54,359 nucleotides of DNA, taken from assembly GCA_040882605.1 (NCBI GenBank), contig JBBEAY010000074.1, positions 1-54,359 on the forward strand, in the 5' to 3' direction. Positions 7,823 to 15,714 of the stretch are shown in pieces. The stretch comes from JAOUEA01 sp040882605. GTDB taxonomy: Bacteria; Actinomycetota; UBA4738; HRBIN12. The notes beneath the pieces were generated by a model. That model searched no databases. It was not told the DNA's origin and was given only the letters and a program-made list of their open reading frames with translations. The stretch's first letter is position 1, and every line of letters begins with the position of its first letter. Both the position numbers and the translations under genes were made by a program.

Positions 7823-8983
7823 TTGCCGATCCGCGCCACCAGGGTCCGCCGACTGCGGATCCACCGAGCGACCATGGGTCTCACCATCGTGGTGGGCATC
7901 GTGCTCGTCGCCGGGGTCGTGAACCTCTCGCTGCGTAAGCATGTGACGCTCGTCGTCGACGGTCGCCATCAGACGATCGCGACGACCTCTGATTCCGTGC
8001 AGGATCTGCTCGTCGATGAGGGCATCACCCTCACGTCGGCGGTCTTGGTACAGCCGTCGCCGATGAGCACGCTCGCCGACGGCATGACCGTGGTGGTGGA
8101 TCCGGCGCGAGTGTCATCAGGCGCCGAGGCGTTCCTCGGAGCAAGCGCTCCGGGCGACACCGCTGCGGTGTTCGAAAGCCCCACAGATGTGGGGGTCTGG
8201 GTGATGGCCGGGACGGGCCTGGCTTCCGTCGAACCGACGGACCAGCTCGTGGAGAGCGACTTCTCCGCCTCGAGCGCCGGAACGTCCCCGATCGTGTCCG
8301 TGCAGACCGTCGTGCTGGGGAAGGTGCGCGACGTGCTGACCAACGCGGACACGACCGGGGAACTCCTCTCGGCCATGGGGATCCAACCCGACGCTGACGA
8401 CCGCGTACGGCCATCACCCGAGACCCCCCTTCACGCCGGCACGACCGTGTCTTTCGACGAGGTGCGCGTCGTGACGAAGATGGAAGCGATCAGGATCGCG
8501 TTCGACGTGCACACCGAGTACACGCCGCGTATGACACCCGGCATGCCGGTGAAGGTGCTTCGGGAAGGACGGGACGGTCGCGGCATCGGCACGTTCCTCG
8601 TGACATCGGTCAACGGCGAGATCGACTCACGGCAGCTGATCGGTCGCTGGATCGAGCGCGAGCCGGTCACCGAGCAGCGGCTGTCGCCCCCGCAGTCGAT
8701 GTACGGCGGAACGACCGACGTCCCGGGTGCCGTCGCCGACACGCAAGCCGGGCTCGCGACCTGGTACGACCCTCCGTGGGCCGGCCTGACAGCGGCGCAC
8801 CCGACGCTTCCGTTCGGCACGCTCGTCACGGTGACCGACAACGAGACCGGCCGTTCCGTTACCGTCACGATCAATGACCGGGGACCGTTCGGCACCGGAA
8901 GGATCATCGACCTCTCTCCCGAGGCGTTCGCGATCCTCCAGCCGCTCGGGGCGGGCGTCCTCGACGTCAACATCGCCTGGTGA
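7823..8983 (+). CDS. RpfB-like cell-wall protein: DUF348-G5-RlpA/3D double-psi beta-barrel
   Basis: A 386-aa envelope protein. Residues 1-17 are strongly basic (MPIRATRVRRLRIHR), followed by a signal-anchor helix at about 19-36. DUF348 (ubiquitin-like) repeats lie at about 40-92 and 160-212, a G5 domain at about 215-295 (EAIRIAFDVHTEYTPRM to REPVTEQ), then a double-psi beta-barrel at about 310-386 (GLATWYDPP, TLPFGTLVTVTDNETGRSVTVTINDRGPF, IDLSPEAFAIL). RpfB normally ends in a lysozyme-like Rpf domain, absent here; the barrel is RlpA/3D-like and probably acts on or binds peptidoglycan. The TTG start at 7823 is chosen for the adjacent GGAGGAAGG and for the basic N-terminus it supplies; an ATG at 7874 would remove it. 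Confidence 0.85.
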   Translation: MPIRATRVRRLRIHRATMGLTIVVGIVLVAGVVNLSLRKHVTLVVDGRHQTIATTSDSVQDLLVDEGITLTSAVLVQPSPMSTLADGMTVVVDPARVSSGAEAFLGASAPGDTAAVFESPTDVGVWVMAGTGLASVEPTDQLVESDFSASSAGTSPIVSVQTVVLGKVRDVLTNADTTGELLSAMGIQPDADDRVRPSPETPLHAGTTVSFDEVRVVTKMEAIRIAFDVHTEYTPRMTPGMPVKVLREGRDGRGIGTFLVTSVNGEIDSRQLIGRWIEREPVTEQRLSPPQSMYGGTTDVPGAVADTQAGLATWYDPPWAGLTAAHPTLPFGTLVTVTDNETGRSVTVTINDRGPFGTGRIIDLSPEAFAILQPLGAGVLDVNIAW

Positions 8984-9842
8984 GATCGGCCTCGGCGCCG
9001 GCACGATCCGCGATCTCGCCGCCCGTCACGACATCAGCCCGACCAAGGCGCTCGGTCAGCACTTCCTGATCGACCCCAACCTCGCTCGGGCGATCGTGAC
9101 AGACGCGGGCGTCGACGCCGGCGACCGTGTGGTCGAGATCGGAGCCGGCCTCGGGTCGCTCACCGTCGCGCTCGCCGCTGCCGGCGCAGACGTGCTCGCG
9201 GTGGAGCTCGACCGGGGCCTCGTGCGCGCGCTCGAGGAGGTCAGCGCCGATCTGGGTTCGGTCCGCGTGCTGCACGCCGACGCGATGAAACTCGACTGGG
9301 CGGCCGAGCTGGGCGACGGTGAAGCGGATGCTCGCGATCGACGCCCATGGACGCTCTGCGCGAACCTTCCGTACAACATCGCCGTGCCGCTCGTGCTCGA
9401 CACGCTCGCCGGAGTGCCGGCGATCGATCGATGGGTCGTGATGGTGCAGCGCGAGGTCGGAGAGCGCCTCGTCGCCGTGCCCGGCGACGAGCAGTTCGGC
9501 GCCGTGAGCTTGCGGGTCGCGTACGGCGCCGCGGCCACGGTCGTACGCCGCGTGCCGGCCACGGTGTTCTGGCCCCGGCCCAAGGTCGATTCGGTCGTCG
9601 TGCGCCTCGACCGGCACGCATCGGCCCCGGTCGAGGTCGACCAGCGATCGCTCTGGCGCGTGGTCGACGGCGCGTTCGCCGAGCGCCGAAAGACGATGCG
9701 GAATGCGCTGCGCCGGCTGGGGCTCGGCGCAGACGAAGCCGATGAGGTGCTCACTGGGGTCGGCGTGGCAACCAACGCCCGGCCCGAGGAGCTCGACCTC
9801 GCGACGTTCGCTGCGATCGCCGAGCGGGTGCCGGTTCCGTGA
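8874..9842 (+). CDS. rsmA: 16S rRNA (adenine1518/1519-N6)-dimethyltransferase RsmA (KsgA); start uncertain
   Basis: KsgA/RsmA dimethylates A1518 and A1519 of 16S rRNA during small-subunit maturation. Motifs are the N-terminal SPTKALGQHFLID, SAM-binding EIGAGLGSLTVAL, acidic loop AVELDRG, HADAMKLD, the catalytic NLPYNIAVPL and FWPRPKVDSVVVRL. The start is a problem: the conserved part begins near 9003, just after the upstream stop at 8983, but no in-frame ATG, GTG or TTG lies between 8981 and the conserved block. The only standard start is the ATG at 8874, which overlaps the upstream gene by 110 bp and adds about 40 Ser/Arg-rich residues. A non-standard start or a sequence error near 8985 is possible. 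Confidence 0.9.
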   Translation: MTGDRSAPEGSSTSLPRRSRSSSRSGRASSTSTSPGEIGLGAGTIRDLAARHDISPTKALGQHFLIDPNLARAIVTDAGVDAGDRVVEIGAGLGSLTVALAAAGADVLAVELDRGLVRALEEVSADLGSVRVLHADAMKLDWAAELGDGEADARDRRPWTLCANLPYNIAVPLVLDTLAGVPAIDRWVVMVQREVGERLVAVPGDEQFGAVSLRVAYGAAATVVRRVPATVFWPRPKVDSVVVRLDRHASAPVEVDQRSLWRVVDGAFAERRKTMRNALRRLGLGADEADEVLTGVGVATNARPEELDLATFAAIAERVPVP

Positions 9843-9852
9843 GGGCCATGCG

Positions 9853-10800
9853 ATGAGCGAGCCGGCGCTTCGAGTCGTCACGCGCCGGGCCCACGCGAAG
9901 ATCAATGTATTCCTGCGCGTGCTCGGGCTCCGCGACGACGGCTTCCACGACATCGAAAGCGTGGTGTTGCCGATCTCGCTGCACGACGTTGTGACCGCGA
10001 CCGGAGCCACTGCCGGTGCGGGCGCGGGTGTAGACACCGGCGCCACTGCGGGTGCGAGCGGCATCTCCTTACAGGTCGAGGGCGAGTCCGAGTTGACGCG
10101 GCTGGTGTCGACCGAGCTCCGCGACAACCTCGCCGGCCGGGCGGCGCTCGCGCTGGCCGAGCGGGCCGGCCTCGGCGCAGACTCATCGGGCGTCGCGCTG
10201 CGCGTCGACAAGCGTATCTCCGTCGCGGCCGGCCTCGGCGGTGGGAGCGCGGATGCCGCCGCGACACTGCTGGCACTCGACGAGCTCTGGGGCTGCGGTC
10301 TCGACGAGCAGGCGCTCCGCGACCTCGCGACACAACTCGGATCAGACGTACCGGCCATGCTTGCCGGTGAGCCGGTGCTCGTGTCGGGGCGCGGTGAACG
10401 CGTCATCCCCGTGCACACCGCGAACACCTGGTGGGTGCTGAAGCCATTCGCGTTCGGCGTGTCAGCCGCCGACGCATACGGGTGGTGGATCGATGCGCCG
10501 GTCACCGGGCCGGACCCAGGCGTGCTGATCGCGGCCCTCGAGACGGGCGACGTCGATCTGCTGGGCGACGCGATCTTCAACGACCTGCAGCCGGGGGTTG
10601 TCGCCCACTACCCCGACGTGGGCAAGGCCATCGACGAGCTCGCCGACGCCGGTGCGCTCGGAGCGATCGTGAGCGGAAGCGGCCCGACGGTCGCTGCGCT
10701 GGCGAGACACATCGGTCATGCCGACTCGCTCGCCTCCGCCGTGCCCGGCTCGATCGTCGTGAGCGGTCCACCCGTCCGGGCGCAGTCCGGCTCGACGTGA
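9853..10800 (+). CDS. ispE: 4-diphosphocytidyl-2-C-methyl-D-erythritol kinase
   Basis: A 315-aa GHMP kinase of the MEP isoprenoid pathway, phosphorylating CDP-methylerythritol at the 2-hydroxyl. Visible are AHAKINVFLRVLGLRDDGFH at the N-terminus, the ATP-binding signature VAAGLGGGSADAAATLLAL near residue 125, GSDVPAML, and the C-terminal SGSGPTVAAL. An Ala/Gly/Thr low-complexity insertion (about residues 49-70) interrupts an otherwise normal domain. The start at 9853 has GAGGG 7 nt upstream. It follows rsmA by 10 bp and overlaps the next gene by 4 bp (GTGA). Confidence 0.94.
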   Translation: MSEPALRVVTRRAHAKINVFLRVLGLRDDGFHDIESVVLPISLHDVVTATGATAGAGAGVDTGATAGASGISLQVEGESELTRLVSTELRDNLAGRAALALAERAGLGADSSGVALRVDKRISVAAGLGGGSADAAATLLALDELWGCGLDEQALRDLATQLGSDVPAMLAGEPVLVSGRGERVIPVHTANTWWVLKPFAFGVSAADAYGWWIDAPVTGPDPGVLIAALETGDVDLLGDAIFNDLQPGVVAHYPDVGKAIDELADAGALGAIVSGSGPTVAALARHIGHADSLASAVPGSIVVSGPPVRAQSGST

Positions 10801-11348
10801 TCGACCTGCTCGACGGACTTCCGCGCGCCGACGACATCGACACCGATCGGGTGCGGCTGCGACCGATGCAACCCGACGATATCGGCGCGCTGTTCCCTGT
10901 GTTGGACGATGCATCGCTGCATGCGTTCACGGGCGGCGTTCCCGACACGATCGACGAGCTCCGGTCACGGCTCGAGGTTTGGGCGGCCGAGCGCTCGGTC
11001 GACGGCAGGGAAGCCTGGCTGAACTGGGTCGTACGCGCGGCCGACGACGGCCGGGTCCTCGGCGCCACGCAAGCCACCGTCGAACAGGGCCGCGACGGGC
11101 TGCATGCGGTCGTGGCCTGGACGGTCGGCTCGGCATATCAGAGGCGGGGCTTCGCCTCCGAGGCTGCCCGGGCAATGGTCAGTTGGCTGGCGGAGCAGGG
11201 CGCATCACGCATCGACGCGCACGTCCATCCGGAACACGGGGCGTCGGCGGGCGTCGCGCGCAATGCCGGCTTCACGCCGACGGATGACGTGGTCGACGGA
11301 GAGGTCGTCTGGCGGCTGCGGGCCCCATCCTCGGCCGACGCGGGATAA
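10797..11348 (+). CDS. GNAT family N-acetyltransferase
   Basis: A 183-aa GNAT protein of the RimJ/RimL-like type (acetyltransf_3). RVRLRPMQPDDIGALFPV marks the N-terminus and YQRRGFASEAARAMVSWL carries the acetyl-CoA-binding Q/RxxGxG/A element; ASRIDAHVHPEHGASAGVARNAGF is the usual C-terminal half. The acceptor is unknown. The GTG start overlaps the ispE stop (GTGA), so it is probably translated by coupling. Confidence 0.85.
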   Translation: MIDLLDGLPRADDIDTDRVRLRPMQPDDIGALFPVLDDASLHAFTGGVPDTIDELRSRLEVWAAERSVDGREAWLNWVVRAADDGRVLGATQATVEQGRDGLHAVVAWTVGSAYQRRGFASEAARAMVSWLAEQGASRIDAHVHPEHGASAGVARNAGFTPTDDVVDGEVVWRLRAPSSADAG

Positions 11349-11380
11349 TCGACGGTGAGCGGGGTCGTGCCCGACCGCGA

Positions 11381-11454
11381 TCCGGGGTCGTCTAACGGCA
11401 AGACACGGGCCTTTGGAGCCTGGAATGGAGGTTCGATTCCTCCCCCCGGAACCA
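11381..11454 (+). tRNA. tRNA-Gln(UUG)
   Basis: A complete cloverleaf can be drawn. The acceptor stem is TCCGGGG/CCCCGGA, the D stem GTCT/AGAC, the anticodon stem CGGGC/GCCTG with loop CTTTGGA giving anticodon TTG, the variable loop GAATG and the T arm GGAGG-TTCGATT-CCTCC. The discriminator A and CCA are encoded (11451-11454). It lies directly upstream of the HipBA cassette; tRNA genes are common insertion sites, but I found no duplicated tRNA 3' end downstream. Confidence 0.95.
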
Positions 11455-11495
11455 ATATAAGAGGGAAGATACTGGCTCCTACAGTCCCTAAGCGG

Positions 11496-11501
11496 TAACA
11501 T
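11496..11501 (+). promoter_or_regulatory. -10-like hexamer (TAACAT) for hipBA
   Basis: TAACAT ends 10 nt before the ATG at 11512 and overlaps the alternative ATG at 11500, which argues for the downstream start. Confidence 0.35.
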
Positions 11502-11511
11502 GCTCCCTGTT

Positions 11512-11841
11512 ATGGCGAAAAACGAGAACTGGCCCACGCCGATCCCGGTGCAGCGCGCCCTCCGTGAGCTTGGCGACGACATCGTCACATGGCGCAAGCT
11601 GCAGCGGCTCACTGCTGCCCAAGTCGCAGATCGTGCGGGGGTTGACGTGAAGACCCTCCGCAGCCTGGAGCATGGAGAGGGCTCAACCAGTCTTGAGAAC
11701 ACGCTCCGGGTGGCTCGTGCCATCGGTGTGCTGGACATGCTCGCCGCCGCGCTGGATCCTTATTCCACTGATGTCGGACGCCTCCGGACCGAGGAGAGGC
11801 TGCCAGCGCGTGTCAGGCCACCAAGGCCCTCAGATGGCTGA
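11512..11841 (+). CDS. hipB: HipB-like XRE antitoxin/transcriptional repressor
   Basis: A 109-aa helix-turn-helix protein: VTWRKLQRLTAAQVADRAGVDVKTLRSLEHGEGSTSLENTLRVARAIGVLDMLAAALDP is a standard XRE fold. It overlaps hipA by 8 bp. By analogy with HipAB it should bind the kinase HipA and repress its own operon. The C-terminus (RLPARVRPPRPSDG) is basic and Pro-rich, like HipB tails that contact the partner. An in-frame ATG at 11500 would add four residues. Confidence 0.85.
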   Translation: MAKNENWPTPIPVQRALRELGDDIVTWRKLQRLTAAQVADRAGVDVKTLRSLEHGEGSTSLENTLRVARAIGVLDMLAAALDPYSTDVGRLRTEERLPARVRPPRPSDG

Positions 11842-13096
11842 GAGAGCGATCGACGTAGTCGTCTCGATCGGCCACGAGAACGTCTTCGCCGGTCGCTTGT
11901 TCTCCCACCGGTCAGGAGGTCGTGAGTCGGCGTCGTTCTCGTACGAGACCTCGTATCTGGCGCGCCAGGACGCTTACGCACTCGACCCATCGTTGCCGCT
12001 GGTGCAAGGGGGGCTGCAGACGCCCGTCGGGCTCTCCATGTTCCGTGCCTTCGCTGACGCGGCTCCCGACCGATGGGGGCGGGCTCTGATCAGAAAGGAG
12101 GAAGGACGCCGTGCCGTCGCCGAGGGACGAACGGCTCGCTCGCTCGGGGAGGTCGATTTCCTGTTGGGTGTTCGAGATGACCTCCGTCAGGGCGCGCTCC
12201 GATTTCGCGATCCGGATACCGGCGCGTTCCTTGCGGGTGACGACTCCGGTGTTCCGCACGTGACCGGCCTTGCGAGGCTGCTTCATGCCGCTGACCACCT
12301 TGAGACGGATGAGGAATCAGAGGAAGAGCTTCGAGACCTCCTTCATGGGGGAAGCTCGCTGGGCGGGGCGCGACCGAAGGCCCACGTGATCGACAACGCC
12401 GGCCGCGTAGCCATCGCGAAGTTCCCGAGCTCCAAGTACGACGAGTGGGACATGGCGGCGTGGGAGGGCGTGGCACTTGATCTCGCTAGGCAAGCGGGTA
12501 TCCGCGTTCCTCGGTCGGATGTGATCCGTGTAGCCGACCGGAACGTGTTGGTTGTCGACCGCTTCGATCGGGAGGGTGACCGTCGCATCGGCTACATCAG
12601 CGCGATGACGATGCTCGAGGCCAGTGACGGTGAACAGGGGAGTTACCTCGACATCGCGTCGGCGGTCGAGCAACGGTCGCCGCAGGCCACGGACGATCTG
12701 CACGAGTTATGGAGGCGGGTCGCCTTCAGCATCCTCATCTCGAACACCGACGATCACCTTCGCAACCATGGCTTCCTTCAAGCGGGCGGAACTGCATGGA
12801 GCCTATCGCCCGCGTTCGACCTCAACCCCGATCCCCAGCCAGGGTCGAAGCACCTGCGCACCGCCATAGATGGCTCGGAGACGGCGGCGAGCGTGCGGAT
12901 CCTCATGTCGGTTGCGCCCCTCTTTCGTCTGAAAGAGCGAGCCGCTGCCCGTGTGCTGGGGGAGGTGCTCACCGCGACACGACGATGGAGAGACGCCTCC
13001 GCCGCGTACGACGTACCTCGGACGGAGGTCGATCGCATGGCGTGGGCGTTCGAGCACCCTGAAACGGAAGCAGCTCGGGACATCACCGGAAGCTAG
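11834..13096 (+). CDS. hipA: HipA-like serine/threonine kinase toxin
   Basis: A 420-aa HipA-family protein kinase; E. coli HipA phosphorylates glutamyl-tRNA synthetase and induces persistence. The N-terminal subdomain (GRLFSHRSGGRESASFSYETSYL, ALDPSLPL) is followed by the Gly-rich ATP loop GGSSLGGARPKAHV, the lysine strand VAIAKFPS, the catalytic-loop region SNTDDHLRNHGFL with Asp and Asn, and the metal-binding AFDLNPDP. All parts expected of an active kinase are present. ATG at 11834 overlaps the hipB stop. The target is unknown; the neighbouring tRNA-Gln gene is suggestive at most. Confidence 0.88.
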   Translation: MAERAIDVVVSIGHENVFAGRLFSHRSGGRESASFSYETSYLARQDAYALDPSLPLVQGGLQTPVGLSMFRAFADAAPDRWGRALIRKEEGRRAVAEGRTARSLGEVDFLLGVRDDLRQGALRFRDPDTGAFLAGDDSGVPHVTGLARLLHAADHLETDEESEEELRDLLHGGSSLGGARPKAHVIDNAGRVAIAKFPSSKYDEWDMAAWEGVALDLARQAGIRVPRSDVIRVADRNVLVVDRFDREGDRRIGYISAMTMLEASDGEQGSYLDIASAVEQRSPQATDDLHELWRRVAFSILISNTDDHLRNHGFLQAGGTAWSLSPAFDLNPDPQPGSKHLRTAIDGSETAASVRILMSVAPLFRLKERAAARVLGEVLTATRRWRDASAAYDVPRTEVDRMAWAFEHPETEAARDITGS

Positions 13097-13241
13097 AGGT
13101 ACCGGCCAGATCAGGCCCCCGCGGCGACCGTCGCCATCACGAACCTATCGGCACTAGCCGTAACGACATTGACGTTCCGGCGCAACAGCCGCTGGTGCGT
13201 CACCGCCGCTCTCGATGTGGGACGATGGGCTTCCTGCGACG

Positions 13242-14708
13242 ATGGCCCTCGACCCTACGACCCTTGGACGACGACGGTTGGCCGAGACCACGAAACGGAC
13301 CCCTCGCTCCCTGGCCCTGGTGGTGCTCGCCGCGGGCAAGGGCAAGCGGCTGAAGTCCGTCACTCCCAAAGTGCTGCACCCCATCTGTGGCCGTGCGGTG
13401 TTGTGGCACGTTGTGCAGGCGGGACTCGCCGCGAAACCCGCCAAGGTGATCGTCGTGGTCGCGGCCGGTGCCGACGACGTACGCGCGGAAGTCGCCTCGT
13501 GGCGGCTCACACCTAAACCGGTCTTCGTCGAGCAGCCGAAGCCTCGCGGCACCGCAGAGGCCGTCGAGATCTCGAAGCGCGCGATCGGCCGCTCCGATGA
13601 TGTGCTCGTGGCCAACGGCGACTTCGACCCTGTCACGCCCGACGACGTGGCTGCCCTCGTGCGCTCGTACCGGCGATCGAGCGCCGTCGCCACGCTACTT
13701 TCCACGGTGCTCGACGACCCTGGATCGTACGGACGGGTCATCCGCGACGCGCGCGGCCGATTCGTCGAGATCGACGAGGATCGCGACACTCCCGGCGCCG
13801 AGGGCATCCGCGAGGTGGGCACGAACTGGATCGTCTTCTCGCGGCGAGCACTGTTCGAAGCGCTGCCACACGTCGACGATCGCACGAAACAGCGTGAGCG
13901 CTACCTGAACCGCGTCTATCCGATCCTGCGGGAACGCGGCGGACGCGTGAACGCGGTGCTCGCCGACACCGGAGGGGTCATGGGCGTGAACTCTCGTGCC
14001 GGCCTCGCGGGTCTCGAGCGCTTGGTGCGCGAACGCGTCAACGCCCGGCACATGTCCAACGGCGTCACGCTCGTGGACCCCGGCGCCACATACATCGACG
14101 TCGACGTCGAGATCGGCGCCGACTCGGTCATCTTCCCGAACACGTTCCTCGAGCGGGGCTCGCGTATCGGGCGGGCGTGCGGCATCGGTCCGTCGGTCGC
14201 GATGTCCGACGCGGTCATAGGCGACGGCTCGGTCGTGCGGTTCTCGGTGCTCGAAGGCGCGAGGGTCGGCCGCGGCTGCGAGGTCGGACCGTTCGCCCGG
14301 CTGCGCGAGGGCGCGGTGCTCGACGATGGGGCGGTGGTCGGCAACTACGTCGAGGTGAAGGCTTCGACGCTCGGCCGAGGCGCGAAGGCCAAGCACCTCA
14401 CCTACCTCGGCAACGCCGAGATCGGTGACGGCGCCAACATCGGCGCCGGCACCGTGACCGTCAACTACGACGGCTACTCGAAGCACACGACGAAGGTGGG
14501 TCCTGGGGCCCGGATCGGTTCGGATACGATGCTCGTGGCGCCGGTCGAGGTCGGTCGCGATGCCAACACCGCCGCCGGGTCGGTCATCACGAAGAGCGTC
14601 CCCGACGGCGCGCTCGCGGTCGAGCGGACCGAGCAGCGCACGGTCGAGGGGTACCGGGAACGAAAGGACGCCGAGCATCGCCGGCGACGGCGACCGAGGA
14701 AGACCTAG
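13242..14708 (+). CDS. glmU: GlmU: GlcNAc-1-P uridyltransferase / GlcN-1-P acetyltransferase (N-terminal site atypical)
   Basis: A 488-aa two-domain protein for UDP-GlcNAc synthesis. The C-terminal left-handed beta-helix is fully recognisable (hexapeptide repeats; VGNYVEVKAS, AKHLTYLGNAEIG, NIGAGTVTVNYDG with acetyltransferase residues). The N-terminal pyrophosphorylase domain keeps LAAGKGKRLKS and PKVLHPICGRAVL, but positions usually read as GTRM, GTGHA, GDVPL and NTG are here GKRL, GTAEA, GDFDP and GTN. Uridyltransferase activity is therefore less certain than acetyltransferase activity. Start: ATG at 13242; an ATG at 13215 adds nine residues. The Arg/Lys-rich tail after residue 470 is unusual. 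prs begins 10 bp downstream. Confidence 0.9.
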   Translation: MALDPTTLGRRRLAETTKRTPRSLALVVLAAGKGKRLKSVTPKVLHPICGRAVLWHVVQAGLAAKPAKVIVVVAAGADDVRAEVASWRLTPKPVFVEQPKPRGTAEAVEISKRAIGRSDDVLVANGDFDPVTPDDVAALVRSYRRSSAVATLLSTVLDDPGSYGRVIRDARGRFVEIDEDRDTPGAEGIREVGTNWIVFSRRALFEALPHVDDRTKQRERYLNRVYPILRERGGRVNAVLADTGGVMGVNSRAGLAGLERLVRERVNARHMSNGVTLVDPGATYIDVDVEIGADSVIFPNTFLERGSRIGRACGIGPSVAMSDAVIGDGSVVRFSVLEGARVGRGCEVGPFARLREGAVLDDGAVVGNYVEVKASTLGRGAKAKHLTYLGNAEIGDGANIGAGTVTVNYDGYSKHTTKVGPGARIGSDTMLVAPVEVGRDANTAAGSVITKSVPDGALAVERTEQRTVEGYRERKDAEHRRRRRPRKT

Positions 14709-14718
14709 GGGGCGGCGC

Positions 14719-15699
14719 GTGGAGATCATCACCAAGAAGCGGATGATGCTGTTCACCGGCACCATCCATCCGGCGCTCGGGCACGAGATCGCCGACTGCC
14801 TGAGCATCCCGGTGAGCGAGTCGGAGCTCAGGCGATTCGCCTCGGGCGAGATCTACTTCCGTGCCAAGGAAAGCGTGCGCGGCGCCGACGTGTTCGTGGT
14901 GCAGACCCACTACGAGCCGGTGAACGAGGCGATCATGGAACAGCTGCTCATGATCGACGCCATGAAGCGCGCGTCGGCCAAGCGCATCACCGCGGTGATC
15001 CCCTACTACGGCTACTCGCGGCAGGACCACAAGGCGCTATCACGCGAGCCGATCAGCGCGAAGCTCGTGGCCGACCTGCTTTCCACGGCCGGCGCCGATC
15101 GCGTGATCAGCGTCGATCTGCACTCAGGACAGATCCAGGGCTACTTCGACTCACCGTTCGACCACCTCACCGCATTGCCGATCTTGTCGAACCACTTCTC
15201 CGACCAGCTCGGACTGCACGGCGACGATCTCGTCGTGGTCGCGCCAGACGCCGGTCGCATCAAGACGTCGGAGAAGCTGCGCGAGTATCTGCATGCCGAC
15301 CTGGCGTTCCTCTACAAGCGGCGGAGCCGGCACGAGGCGCACAAGATCGAGGAGATGGCGGTCGTCGGCGAGGTGGCAGGCCGCCCCTGCGTGATCGTCG
15401 ACGACATGATCGACACCGCGTCGACGATCTCAGCGGGGGTGCACGTGCTTGCGGAGATGGGCGCCGGCCCGATCTACGTCGGCGCGACGCACGGCATCTT
15501 CAGCGGCAAGGCTCGCCAGCTTCTGGAAGAGGCTCCGATCGAGCAGGTCGTCGTCACGAACACATTGCCGATCCCCGAGGAACGCCAGTTCGACAAGCTC
15601 AAGGTCCTGTCGATCGCTCCGCTGATCGCGAGCGGCCTGCGGGCCGTGTTCGAAGACGCGAGCGTCAGCGAGATCTTCGGCGGCGCCAACCAGGTCTAG
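14719..15699 (+). CDS. prs: Ribose-phosphate pyrophosphokinase (PRPP synthetase)
   Basis: A 326-aa enzyme making 5-phosphoribosyl-1-pyrophosphate from ribose-5-phosphate and ATP for nucleotide, His and Trp synthesis. It shows FTGTIHPALGHEIA, the ATP-site segment YYGYSRQDHK, the metal-binding VISVDLHSGQIQGYF, the flexible-loop KRR region and the PRPP-binding loop CVIVDDMIDTASTI. Length is normal. The GTG at 14719 has GGGGG about 7 nt upstream; an ATG at 14743 is a weaker alternative. The glmU-prs pair is conserved. The TAG stop is inside the 19-bp palindrome. Confidence 0.96.
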   Translation: MEIITKKRMMLFTGTIHPALGHEIADCLSIPVSESELRRFASGEIYFRAKESVRGADVFVVQTHYEPVNEAIMEQLLMIDAMKRASAKRITAVIPYYGYSRQDHKALSREPISAKLVADLLSTAGADRVISVDLHSGQIQGYFDSPFDHLTALPILSNHFSDQLGLHGDDLVVVAPDAGRIKTSEKLREYLHADLAFLYKRRSRHEAHKIEEMAVVGEVAGRPCVIVDDMIDTASTISAGVHVLAEMGAGPIYVGATHGIFSGKARQLLEEAPIEQVVVTNTLPIPEERQFDKLKVLSIAPLIASGLRAVFEDASVSEIFGGANQV

Positions 15700-15714
15700 T
15701 CTGTGCTGGACTAG
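15696..15714 (-). repeat. 19-bp palindromic element, copy 2 (between convergent genes)
   Basis: On the minus strand it reads CTAGTCCAGCACAGACTAG, differing from copy 1 by one base. It contains the stop codons of both prs (plus strand) and the anti-sigma-like gene (minus strand), so it is the whole convergent intergenic space. Confidence 0.6.

Noticed and set aside
8967..10580. 537-aa minus-strand ORF antisense to rsmA and ispE
   Set aside because: Arg/Ser/Pro-rich translation without motifs, fully antisense to two clear genes; a by-product of high GC codon usage.
11381..13110. Integrative element at tRNA-Gln with att repeats
   Set aside because: No integrase and no duplicated tRNA 3' end were found downstream of hipA.
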